34,938 bases of DNA, from positions 1 to 34,938 of the forward strand of contig JADFXD010000026.1 in the NCBI GenBank assembly GCA_015233725.1. Reading direction: 5' to 3'. Shown here piece by piece: positions 24,891-32,370 of the stretch. A program made the translations under genes and the position numbers. Each line of letters opens with the position of its first letter. Positions within the stretch are counted from its first letter, which is position 1. The notes beneath the pieces are model-generated. The model had not been told where the DNA came from, did not search any database, and was given only the letters and a program-made list of their open reading frames with translations. This DNA is from Nitrospirota bacterium. GTDB taxonomy: Bacteria; Nitrospirota; Thermodesulfovibrionia; Thermodesulfovibrionales; Magnetobacteriaceae.

Positions 24891-26760
24891 GGAAGATAAA
24901 ACCCGCTATCTGACCCTGTTGATAGCCCTCTGCCTGATTACCATTATCATGTCTGCCTACTGGCCTTTACGCAATAACGACTTTGTAAGCTACGACGACG
25001 AAAAATACCTCAAGGAAAGCGTCTACGTCCAAAACGGTCTGACAAGGCAGGGGATGACGTGGGCCATTACGACCCTCTATAACTCCAACTGGCACCCGTT
25101 GACCTGGCTGTCCTACATGCTTGATACCGAACTATACGGCGGGGTCAACCCCCGGGGCATACACATGACAAACCTGCTCCTGCACATGATAGACACGATC
25201 GTGTTGTTTTACCTGCTCATCTACATGACCAAAAACGCTGTGGCGCAACCCCCATTATCGCTGGCGCAACCCCCCTTACCGCTGGTGCAGCCGCACCTCG
25301 TAGTGGCAGGCATGGTTGCCACGCTGTTTGCCCTGCACCCGTTAAACGTGGAATCGGTGGCCTGGGCCTCGGAGCGCAAGAGCGTGCTGTCAACGTTGTT
25401 CTGGTTTTTGACCATGCTCGCTTATTGTAGCTACGTTGAGCGCCCCTCGGTGAAGCGCTATATGACCGTGATGTCTTCCCTTGCCCTGGGTCTGATGTCC
25501 AAGCCGATGCTTGTGACACTGCCTGCCGTGCTGTTGTTGATAGACTATTGGCCACTACGGCGAATTGAGGGGGGGGAGCATCCTGGACAGCGCCTGTTGC
25601 AACTGTCGCTGGAGAAGCTACCACTGTTTGTCCTGTCTCTCTTGAGCTCAATCGTCACCATTGTCGCGCAGAGGAAGGCGGAGACCATATTCCCGTTCTC
25701 GGTTACACCGTTGGGTTTTCGCTTTCTGAGTGCTGTGCAGTCTTATGCCTCCTACGTTGAAAAGACGCTGTGGCCTATGAAGCTGGCGGCCTTTTATCCC
25801 TACGTGGAGCTATCCATGTCGTGGGAGCTGTGGTTGAGGGTGGTGTTTGTTGTGGGTGTGAGCGTTGCCGCCATTGTGCTCAGGGGCAAGAGGCCCTATC
25901 TCCTGGTTGGATGGTTGTGGTATCTCATAACCCTGCTGCCGGTGATCCAGATAATTCAGGTCAGCATGGCCCCGATGGCCGACCGGTACGCATACGTGCC
26001 CGTCATTGGCATCTTTATTATAATTGCGTGCTACGTCTCTGATGTCTCATCGAGGTTATCGCTGCGCAAGGTGGGGCTAATTCTGATCGGCGTCCTGGTC
26101 ATCTCATCGCTGTCGGTATTGACCTACAGGCAGGTGCAATACTGGAAGGACTCGGGGGCGTTGTTTGGACATGCCCTTGAGGTGACAAGAAACAACTACG
26201 TCGCCCACAACAACTACGGCACATATCTGTTAAAGGCTGGCAGGGTCGATGAGGCCATCGATCAGTTCTCAAGGGGGTTAAAGATCATGCCCGATTACCC
26301 GCTGTTGAACTTCAACATGTGGGCTGCCCTGACATTGCAGGGCAGATACGGGGAGGCGTCGAGGTATTTTTTACTCAAGGCGACCCCGTTTCTGACCAAG
26401 GGCGGTAATCCCTACTTCTATAAGATGATCTCTCTCTCATTTATGCGGCAAAAAAACTACGACGAGGCCATCAGGTACGCCCAGAAGGCCCTGTTAAATC
26501 AACCCCGCGACGTAGATGCCCTGCAATACATCGCCCTGTCCCTCACCGCAACAGGTAAATACGAGGAGGCCCTGACATACTTCTGCCAAGGACTCCAGAT
26601 CGAACCCGACAACTGGCAGTTGCACTACAACAAAGGACTCGCCCTAAAAAGATTAGGCAGGCTCAAAGAAGCCATCGAGTCCCTAAACGAGGCACAAAGA
26701 AAACAAAACAAGGAGGGTGGCTCCGCCCCCTCCTTGACCTCCCCTGCAAGGGGTCAATGA
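24877..26760 (+). CDS. GT-C-like membrane protein with C-terminal TPR repeats (paralogue 2)
   Basis: A paralogue of the preceding gene with the same order of parts: first membrane span at about residues 11-28, the acidic SYDDEKYL loop (Asp40, Asp41), NWHPLTWLSYMLD, HPLNVESVAWASERKS, further spans, then TPR repeats from about residue 430. Relative to paralogue 1 it has an extra segment at about residues 121-144 (AVAQPPLSLAQPPLPLVQPH), encoded by a short repeat. Its last ~17 residues (KEGGSAPSLTSPARGQ) are encoded by a reversed hairpin-repeat element, which also supplies the stop codon. The start is GTG at 24877, overlapping the previous stop; the two genes form an operon. It probably acts in envelope glycosylation with the O-antigen ligase next door. 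Confidence 0.82.
   Translation: MPATKEDKTRYLTLLIALCLITIIMSAYWPLRNNDFVSYDDEKYLKESVYVQNGLTRQGMTWAITTLYNSNWHPLTWLSYMLDTELYGGVNPRGIHMTNLLLHMIDTIVLFYLLIYMTKNAVAQPPLSLAQPPLPLVQPHLVVAGMVATLFALHPLNVESVAWASERKSVLSTLFWFLTMLAYCSYVERPSVKRYMTVMSSLALGLMSKPMLVTLPAVLLLIDYWPLRRIEGGEHPGQRLLQLSLEKLPLFVLSLLSSIVTIVAQRKAETIFPFSVTPLGFRFLSAVQSYASYVEKTLWPMKLAAFYPYVELSMSWELWLRVVFVVGVSVAAIVLRGKRPYLLVGWLWYLITLLPVIQIIQVSMAPMADRYAYVPVIGIFIIIACYVSDVSSRLSLRKVGLILIGVLVISSLSVLTYRQVQYWKDSGALFGHALEVTRNNYVAHNNYGTYLLKAGRVDEAIDQFSRGLKIMPDYPLLNFNMWAALTLQGRYGEASRYFLLKATPFLTKGGNPYFYKMISLSFMRQKNYDEAIRYAQKALLNQPRDVDALQYIALSLTATGKYEEALTYFCQGLQIEPDNWQLHYNKGLALKRLGRLKEAIESLNEAQRKQNKEGGSAPSLTSPARGQ
25240..25296 (-). repeat. three degenerate in-frame copies of the 21-24 bp repeat, opposite orientation
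   Basis: Units beginning GCTGTGGCGCAACC, GCTGGCGCAACCCCC and GCTGGTGCAGCCGCAC follow each other at about 21-bp spacing. The last is, apart from one base, the reverse complement of the repeat at 24142-24189 over about 20 bp. Sense translation gives Ala-Gln-Pro-Pro-Leu repeats; the antisense frame gives the same Ala-Pro-Ala-type peptide as in paralogue 1. Confidence 0.7.
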
Positions 26761-26776
26761 CCCCTTGACCCCATAA
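26700..26776 (-). repeat. hairpin-repeat element, copy 7, forming a gene's 3' end
   Basis: Read on the minus strand: GGGGTCAAGGGGTC-ATT-GACCCCTTGCAGGGGAGG, then AAGGAGGGGGCGGAGCCACCCTCCTT and a TTGTTTTGTTTTC tract. The purine side is translated as the last residues of the second TPR protein and the stop TGA is the loop/stem region of the first hairpin. The GGTC/GACC stem again shows compensatory change. Confidence 0.85.
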
Positions 26777-27010
26777 AAGAGCTATGTATGTTGTTTTTAA
26801 TCAAATCTAAAATCCGCTATACTTCATCCTTGCCCCTAAAGTGCCTCTTGTAAGTACCCGCTATAAATTTATTCTGCTGTGTTTGCATAAGTTTACCAAA
26901 GTTGAAATATATATTTTTATATTACCAGATATCGTCAAAAGGTGCAATAAAGGTTTTTATATTACGACTTCACGAAGACATTCTGAAACCCTCCCATGTA
27001 AAGATTCTTG
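26777..27010. other. intergenic region before the partner-switch operon
   Basis: AT-rich sequence without ORFs of note. It contains several T-rich tracts (TATATATTTTTATATTA) but no clear stem-loop terminator for the TPR operon; the element at 26700-26776 is the only strong secondary structure at that operon's end. Confidence 0.5.
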
Positions 27011-27038
27011 TTGACAACGTCTTCATCCTTATGATAAC
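27011..27038 (+). promoter_or_regulatory. candidate promoter of the partner-switch operon
   Basis: A perfect TTGACA (27011-27016), 16 bp, GATAAC (27033-27038; four of six). The predicted start of transcription near 27045 means the upstream TTG at 27045 cannot be the start codon and supports ATG 27069. Confidence 0.45.
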
Positions 27039-27068
27039 TTATCATTGATATTTTATATTTTTGTATAC

Positions 27069-29255
27069 ATGCAAGAGAAGGATAATTCAGGTTTGCTCCT
27101 TACAGTGGCGGGGCAGGTACGTGTAATTGCAGCACTTACGAGGGGTGGCGAGCCTACGGGCATTGGGTGGATACTGCGGGAGATATATGGCAGTCGTTTG
27201 GTTTTCGAGGTTGCAACTAATGTGCTGGAGTTAAGGGCTCGTATTGCTGGCAGTAAGAGTGGTGCCGGGGGAGGCAACAGATACGACCTGGTTGTCTTTG
27301 ACTGGTGGCCTGACGGTTTGGATGGCGGGTTACTGGGCGAAATGATAGCTGCCTCGCGCGGTGTACCCTTTGTGATGATCATAGATGAGGCCGATGACAC
27401 ACGGGTTGACAAGGCCTTACGGGCTGGAGTGGGCGCTATACTTAAGACGCCGTTGACCTACGAGTCGGTTGTTACAATGATCCCCCCGCTATCGGGAAAA
27501 CTTGATCGCAGGAGACACAGCAAGACGGAGCTCAATGAACATGTGGCAAGCAACGGCAGTTGCATGGAAAAGCTCTACGCCCTGCTGGAGCTCTCAAGGG
27601 CCATTGGCGTTGAGATAGAGATCGAAAACCTCCTGGATGTAATCGTCGAAAAGGCAACTGACGTGATGGACGCCGAGCGAACCACGCTGTTTCTATACGA
27701 TGACTCCGACGATGCACTCACAAGCAGGATCGCCGAGGGGCTGACCGGTATACACGATATCCGCCTACCCATGGGATGTGGCATAGCGGGTGATGTGGCC
27801 AGGCGGCGCAAGACCATAAACATCGCAGATGCATACTCGGATGCACGTTTCAACATCGAGGTTGACCGTTGCACGGGGTATCGCACACGCTCTGTGCTTT
27901 GCAGTCCCATAATCGGCAGCAACGAAACCCTGATGGGTGTCATACAGGTAATCAACAAAAAGAACAACGGAGACAGCAGTGTGATCAGCAGCGGGGCGTT
28001 TAACGATCAGGATGAGCGCCTGCTTGAGATACTATGCGGACATGCGGCAGTTGCCCTGGAGCGGATCAAGCTCACAGAGGCATGTCTGCAAAAGAAACGC
28101 ATTGAGGAATCCCTACGCGTCGCACACGATATACAAATGAACATGGTTCCAACCGTGTGTCCTACCCTTAAGAAGCGTGGTATAGACCTGTATGCCTACA
28201 TGAACGCAGCACGTGAGGTGGGTGGTGATTTCTACGACTTCTTTCTTGTTGACCAGGATCGGTTATGTCTGACTATCGGCGATGTCTCCGGCAAGGGCGT
28301 GCCGGCGGCGCTGTTTATGGTAAAGGCCATGACGCTCCTGAAATCCACCGTGCAGACCGGAGTAACGCCTAGCGAGGCGCTCACTATCGTCAATCGCGAG
28401 CTTTGCCTCGATAACCGATCGTACCTGTTTGTAACCGTGTTCTTAGGCATCTTTGATATCCGCACGGGACACTTCCAATACTCAAGCGGTGGCCACAATC
28501 CACCCTATTTACTGCGTCACGACGGTATAGCACCCATAACAGGGGCAGAGGGACCAGCCCTGGGTGTGATGGAGGGCATACATTACGAATCCTCGGACAT
28601 AGAAATAGCACCCGGTAGCACGCTGTTTATGTACACCGATGGCGTCGAGGACTCCAGGGATGTAAGCGGTGGATTTTTTTCGATCGAGCGAGTCGAGCAG
28701 TTGCTTTATACAAACCGCCTGCTACCAGCCGAAATGCTCGTTGCCGCGATACTTGACTCTGTAAACGAGTTCTCAAAAGGCACGCCCCAGTCCGACGATA
28801 TCACAGTGCTGGCCATCAGAAACATGCCGAAGCTCAACCTTGAGCTAACCGTAACGGGTGGACTTGAAAACATCCCCAACATACTGGACTTCGTCGCTGA
28901 GTCGGTCGAAGGCCTCGGCCTAAAAGAGGACGTCGGATTTTACTCAAAACTGGCCGTTGAGGAGGCATGTACAAACATCATAAAGTACGCATATGACGAC
29001 CCCAATAAGGCCTGGATCAGCCTAAGCGTTGCACTCACTGACAACAAACTCGTAATCACCATCAAGGACAGAGGCCGTCCCTTTAACTACGACTCCGTGG
29101 CTACCCCAGACACTACCACCAACCTTGAGGACAGAACCCCCGGCGGCCTGGGTATCCACTTTGTAAGACAGATAATGGAGGAAATAAGTTACAAACACAA
29201 AAACGGTATCGGAACGCTGACGCTCATCAAGCGCATAACTGATAACTCTAAATAA
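27069..29255 (+). CDS. pseudo-receiver / GAF / PP2C (SpoIIE) phosphatase / HATPase partner-switch protein
   Basis: Four domains in 728 residues: a receiver-like domain (about 1-130) with the Asp of VVFDWWPDGLDG but no acidic pair and a displaced Lys; a GAF domain (about 165-325); a PP2C-type SpoIIE phosphatase (about 350-575) with metal-binding EVGGDFYDFF, IGDVSGKGVPAAL and the C-terminal QSDDITVL; and a GHKL/RsbW-like ATPase (about 595-725) with EEACTNIIKYAY, IKDRGRPFNYD and GGLGIHFVRQIM. It thus holds both the kinase and the phosphatase of a partner switch, like SypE of Vibrio fischeri in principle. The likely substrate is the STAS protein encoded 13 bp downstream. ATG 27069 is preferred over TTG 27045 because of the promoter position. 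Confidence 0.9.
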   Translation: MQEKDNSGLLLTVAGQVRVIAALTRGGEPTGIGWILREIYGSRLVFEVATNVLELRARIAGSKSGAGGGNRYDLVVFDWWPDGLDGGLLGEMIAASRGVPFVMIIDEADDTRVDKALRAGVGAILKTPLTYESVVTMIPPLSGKLDRRRHSKTELNEHVASNGSCMEKLYALLELSRAIGVEIEIENLLDVIVEKATDVMDAERTTLFLYDDSDDALTSRIAEGLTGIHDIRLPMGCGIAGDVARRRKTINIADAYSDARFNIEVDRCTGYRTRSVLCSPIIGSNETLMGVIQVINKKNNGDSSVISSGAFNDQDERLLEILCGHAAVALERIKLTEACLQKKRIEESLRVAHDIQMNMVPTVCPTLKKRGIDLYAYMNAAREVGGDFYDFFLVDQDRLCLTIGDVSGKGVPAALFMVKAMTLLKSTVQTGVTPSEALTIVNRELCLDNRSYLFVTVFLGIFDIRTGHFQYSSGGHNPPYLLRHDGIAPITGAEGPALGVMEGIHYESSDIEIAPGSTLFMYTDGVEDSRDVSGGFFSIERVEQLLYTNRLLPAEMLVAAILDSVNEFSKGTPQSDDITVLAIRNMPKLNLELTVTGGLENIPNILDFVAESVEGLGLKEDVGFYSKLAVEEACTNIIKYAYDDPNKAWISLSVALTDNKLVITIKDRGRPFNYDSVATPDTTTNLEDRTPGGLGIHFVRQIMEEISYKHKNGIGTLTLIKRITDNSK

Positions 29256-29268
29256 AAATGGAGGAAGT

Positions 29269-29631
29269 ATGGATAATATTTCATATATAGGTGTGGAGAT
29301 TCTGACCAAACATAAAGACAACATAACGATTATAACCATCAATGGCAGTCTGGACAGCTCTACTGCCGGAGAGTTCACACGTGTCATAGATCAATGTATC
29401 TCCAATGGCGACACACGCTTTATAATCAACGTAAGCGACCTCAAGTTCATCTCCAGTGCCGGACTCAGCAGCTTTGTCGCACCCTCTAAAAAGCTCCATG
29501 CACAAGGGGGAAAGCTACTGTTCGTTGCCATGACTGAGCGCATCGAGCGGATATTTAAAATGGCCGGCTTCTATAATACCCTTTTTCGCGTCTACGACTC
29601 CGAGGAATCCGCACTGAAAGCGATTGAGTGA
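29269..29631 (+). CDS. STAS-domain anti-sigma factor antagonist
   Basis: A 120-residue STAS protein of the SpoIIAA/RsbV type: beta-strand ITIITINGSLDSSTAGEF, then FIINVSDLKFISSAGLSSFV, whose serine before Ala-Gly-Leu aligns with the phosphorylated serine of SpoIIAA (canonical D-S-S-G; here S-S-A-G), and a C-terminal helix. Its phosphorylation state would be set by the kinase and phosphatase domains of the upstream protein, and the unphosphorylated form would bind a downstream partner, which is not identifiable here. The ATG has a strong GGAGG site with close spacing. Same operon as the upstream gene. Confidence 0.92.
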   Translation: MDNISYIGVEILTKHKDNITIITINGSLDSSTAGEFTRVIDQCISNGDTRFIINVSDLKFISSAGLSSFVAPSKKLHAQGGKLLFVAMTERIERIFKMAGFYNTLFRVYDSEESALKAIE

Positions 29632-29726
29632 GCTCCCTGCCCGGATGCTGGTTTTTGGGGGCGCTGACCACTTCAGGATAGATACATGTGCGCCTTGCGA
29701 CTGTTTCCTTACACTGCCGGGTTTGA

Positions 29727-29732
29727 TATAAT
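29727..29732 (+). promoter_or_regulatory. candidate -10 box of the CNNM-family gene
   Basis: A perfect TATAAT with no recognisable -35 at the right distance. It ends only 7 bp before TTG 29740, so either the message is leaderless from that TTG or the true start is ATG 29761. Confidence 0.35.
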
Positions 29733-29739
29733 ATAAGGG

Positions 29740-30750
29740 TTGGTTTATCTTGTAATTGTCATGTTGCTCTTGTTAGCCGCGTTGTTTTCGGGGCTGACGA
29801 TTGGGTTGATGGGGTTAAGCGTGACCGAGCTGCAACGCAAGGTCAATCTGGGAGACAGAGATGCCAAGAGGATATATCCGGTACGAAAGAGGGGCTCCCA
29901 GTTATTGTGTACACTGTTGTTTGGTAATGTCGCCGTCAACAGTGCGCTTTCGATCTTTTTGGGGACTATCGTTAATGGTTTTATTGCGGGGATTATGGCC
30001 ACCTCCTTGATTGTAATCTTTGGCGAGATAGTGCCAATGGCGGTATGTTCGCGGTATGCCTTAAAGATTGGAGGGAGGTCAGTGTGGCTGGTGAAGGTCT
30101 TTATCTTTATTTTTTATCCGCTTACATATCCGCTTTCGATAGTGCTTGACAGGGTATTTGGCGCTGAGGTGCCAACCGTGTGGAGCAAGCAGGAGCTCAA
30201 GGAGATCATCAAGTTTCATGAGGACCGGCCAGAGTCCAGCGTCGATGCCAACGAGGAACGAATCATACTGGGAGCGCTCTCTTATTCGGACAAGATCGCT
30301 GCCGATATCATGACCCCTCGCTCTGTCCTGTTCAGCCTGGATATAAATACCACCCTGGATGGCAAGACCCTCTGGGAGATCAAGACCAACGGTTTTACCA
30401 GAATCCCGGTCCACAGAGAGCAGATCGATGACATAATCGGTCTGCTATACGCCAAGGACCTCATAGCCGTAGAGCCTGGCGCTAAGGTAGCAGATGTCTA
30501 TAGAAAGGACAAGGTCTTGATCATCCCCGAGACCAAAAAACTCGGAACCCTGATGAACGAACTGCTCCAGGGTAGAAATCACCTCGCCGTCGTCTATGAC
30601 GAGTACGGTATGTTAGTTGGCATCGTCACCCTGGAAGACATCTTCGAGGAGATCATGAGAGTGGAGATCGTCGATGAGGCCGACAACGTCGTAGACCTCC
30701 GCCTGGAGGCCAACAAAAAAGCCCAAAAATACCTCCACAAACAGATATGA
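29740..30750 (+). CDS. CNNM/CorC-type membrane protein with paired CBS domains
   Basis: 336 residues: an N-terminal CNNM (DUF21) membrane domain of three to four spans (LFSGLTIGLMGLSVTELQRKV at the start; IVIFGEIVPMAVCSRYAL, the conserved G-E-x-x-P segment), then two CBS domains (about residues 190-310: IMTPRSVLFSLDIN, FTRIPVHREQIDDIIGLLYAKDL, HLAVVYDEYGMLVGIVTLEDIFEEI). Family members are linked to Mg2+/Co2+ export or homeostasis. The C-terminal CorC_HlyC domain of longer homologues is absent. Start: TTG 29740 or ATG 29761; the position of the TATAAT makes the ATG at least as likely. A hairpin-repeat element begins two bases after the stop. Confidence 0.9.
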   Translation: MVYLVIVMLLLLAALFSGLTIGLMGLSVTELQRKVNLGDRDAKRIYPVRKRGSQLLCTLLFGNVAVNSALSIFLGTIVNGFIAGIMATSLIVIFGEIVPMAVCSRYALKIGGRSVWLVKVFIFIFYPLTYPLSIVLDRVFGAEVPTVWSKQELKEIIKFHEDRPESSVDANEERIILGALSYSDKIAADIMTPRSVLFSLDINTTLDGKTLWEIKTNGFTRIPVHREQIDDIIGLLYAKDLIAVEPGAKVADVYRKDKVLIIPETKKLGTLMNELLQGRNHLAVVYDEYGMLVGIVTLEDIFEEIMRVEIVDEADNVVDLRLEANKKAQKYLHKQI

Positions 30751-30752
30751 AC

Positions 30753-30832
30753 AAGAAAAAAAGGAGGGAAGGACTCTGTCCTTCCCCCCTAGACCCCCTA
30801 TCCTGCAAGGGCACCAGTGCCCTTGACCCCTT
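30753..30832 (-). repeat. hairpin-repeat element, copy 8
   Basis: Read on the minus strand: GGGGTCAAGGGCAC-TG-GTGCCCTTGCAGG, linker, a second stem GGGAAGGAC-AGA-GTCCTTCCC, then CTCCTTTTTTTCTTG. The second stem has a completely different sequence from other copies yet remains a perfect hairpin. Its pyrimidine end touches the stop codon of the CNNM-family gene. Confidence 0.85.
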
Positions 30833-30869
30833 GCTTGCGGTAGATTGAGCTTATATCGTGGCGAAATGA

Positions 30870-32066
30870 ATGATTTTCAGGCGTTTTAAGATCATCAACA
30901 GGAGGAAGCTCCTGCTCACGGCAATGGCTGACTTTGTGGGTGAGGCCATTTTCCTGCCTGTTAGATTGCTTAGAGGCCGCGTGGTGGGAGTCCTCGACCA
31001 AATCCCAAGCGAGGCAGACGTCAGGGAGATACTCGTTGTGCGTACCAGTTACCTCGGCGATGTTATCATGACCCTGCCGATCCTGCGCCCCCTAAAGGAG
31101 CGGTTTCCCAGGGCAAGGCTGACGTTTCTTACCTCCAAGGCCGCCTCAGAGGTGCTAATGACCAACCCCTATGTCGATGAGGTCATAACGTATGATCCAT
31201 TCTGGTTTTATCCCTCTCCCAAGTCCGATTACATCAAGTTTATATGGGGGGTGAAGAGGCGCTCCTTTGACCTGGTGATCGAGGCGCGGGGGGACATTCG
31301 CGAGTTGATGCTCCTGGTGGGGCCGCTCAGGGCCGCCTGCAAGGTGAGTTACGATGTCGGCGGCGGGGGATTTCTGTTGACGCACGTCGTCCCCTACGAG
31401 GGATTAACCCACAAGGTGCAATATCACATGGGGTTGGTCAAGTACCTGGGATGCAGGGTTGACGTCCTGGACTGGGGATTTTACCTGACGCAGCAAGAAC
31501 GTGCCAGGGCGCTAAAGATAATCAATGACCACAATATAGAGCCACCATTTGTGGCCATTCATCCAGGCAGTCGTCTGTCGCTTAAGAAGTGGCCTCTTCA
31601 ACGTTACGCCATGCTCTGTGACATAATAGCACAAGAGTACAACATGCCGGTTGTGGTCTTTGGTTCGGCGGCGGACAGAGACAGTATTAGCGGTCTAAAG
31701 CGCAGGGTCAGGTGCGGGGTCGTTGACCTGTCCGAGGCGCTTACGTTGAGGGAGTTTGCGGGCGTGATTGCCCACAGCAGGCTGTTGGTGTGTAACGACA
31801 GCGCCCCCATGCACGTGGCTGCCTGCGAGGGTGTCCCCGTGGTGGCCATCTTTGGCCCGTCCAAGAGCGTGGAGACGGCCCCCTATGGCGACATCCACAG
31901 GGTTGTACAGAAGGGCTTCCCCTGCCGTACTGCCTGCGACGAGTCCACCTGCCATCACACCCGACACCATGCCTGCATGACAGATATAAGCGTACAGGAT
32001 GTATTTGACGCCGTGAGAGATCAAATTTACTGTCATTCCCGCGAAAACGAGAATCCATGTCTTTAA
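30870..32066 (+). CDS. glycosyltransferase family 9 (heptosyltransferase-like)
   Basis: A GT-B enzyme of the family that adds ADP-heptose or related sugars to lipopolysaccharide core on the cytoplasmic side. The 398 residues show the N-terminal VVRTSYLGDVIMTLPILRPLK, the mid-protein HPGSRLSLKKWP, and the sugar-nucleotide site CNDSAPMHVAACEGVPVVAIFGP (split here by the family pattern D-S-A/G-x-x-H). The final residues after about 385 (YCHSRENENPCL) come from an intergenic palindromic repeat that supplies the stop codon. A cysteine/histidine-rich stretch (CRTACDESTCHHTRHHAC) precedes it, typical of some family 9 enzymes. The ATG has no strong ribosome binding site. It may act with the O-antigen ligase in envelope polysaccharide synthesis. 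Confidence 0.9.
   Translation: MIFRRFKIINRRKLLLTAMADFVGEAIFLPVRLLRGRVVGVLDQIPSEADVREILVVRTSYLGDVIMTLPILRPLKERFPRARLTFLTSKAASEVLMTNPYVDEVITYDPFWFYPSPKSDYIKFIWGVKRRSFDLVIEARGDIRELMLLVGPLRAACKVSYDVGGGGFLLTHVVPYEGLTHKVQYHMGLVKYLGCRVDVLDWGFYLTQQERARALKIINDHNIEPPFVAIHPGSRLSLKKWPLQRYAMLCDIIAQEYNMPVVVFGSAADRDSISGLKRRVRCGVVDLSEALTLREFAGVIAHSRLLVCNDSAPMHVAACEGVPVVAIFGPSKSVETAPYGDIHRVVQKGFPCRTACDESTCHHTRHHACMTDISVQDVFDAVRDQIYCHSRENENPCL
32029..32056 (+). repeat. palindromic CATTCCCGCGAAA-type dispersed repeat
   Basis: TGTCATTCCCGCGAAAACGAGAATCC is one copy of the widely dispersed repeat whose usual form is CATTCCCGCGAAAGCGGGAATCC. It is translated at the end of the GT9 protein as CHSRENENP; on the other strand it gives the familiar SRFRGND peptide. 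Confidence 0.75.
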
Positions 32067-32278
32067 GCTGTAAGTGAATTTTACCATGCTTTTTTAAGAG
32101 GATACAATCCAGGCATAATTTAGGATATTTTTCCATCCTAGCTGTTTTTTAGGAAAACGTTTCCGTGGGCTCATTCTACAATATAAGTGAAAGTAAGTTA
32201 TCTGATTACGGCACAACAAATGCCAGTATTTGTGCATATTTGGTAGTAAGTACATGGACATTAAAACCAGGATTGAAA

Positions 32279-32370
32279 ATTAAGGGGTCAAGGAGACTGG
32301 TCCCCTTGCAGGGGAGGTTTAAGGAGGGGGCGGAGCCGCCCTCCTTTTCTTTTCTTTCTTTTTCTTCTTT
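32279..32370 (+). repeat. hairpin-repeat element, copy 9
   Basis: ATTAAGGGGTCAAGGAGAC-TG-GTCCCCTTGCAGGGG (one mismatch in the stem), linker, AAGGAGGGGGCGGAGCCGCCCTCCTT, then a long pyrimidine tract running into the stop codon of the surface-protein gene at 32369. GTAAGTACATGGACA at 32246 recurs upstream of copy 2. Here the element lies between convergent genes and could terminate the plus-strand GT9 transcript. Confidence 0.85.
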
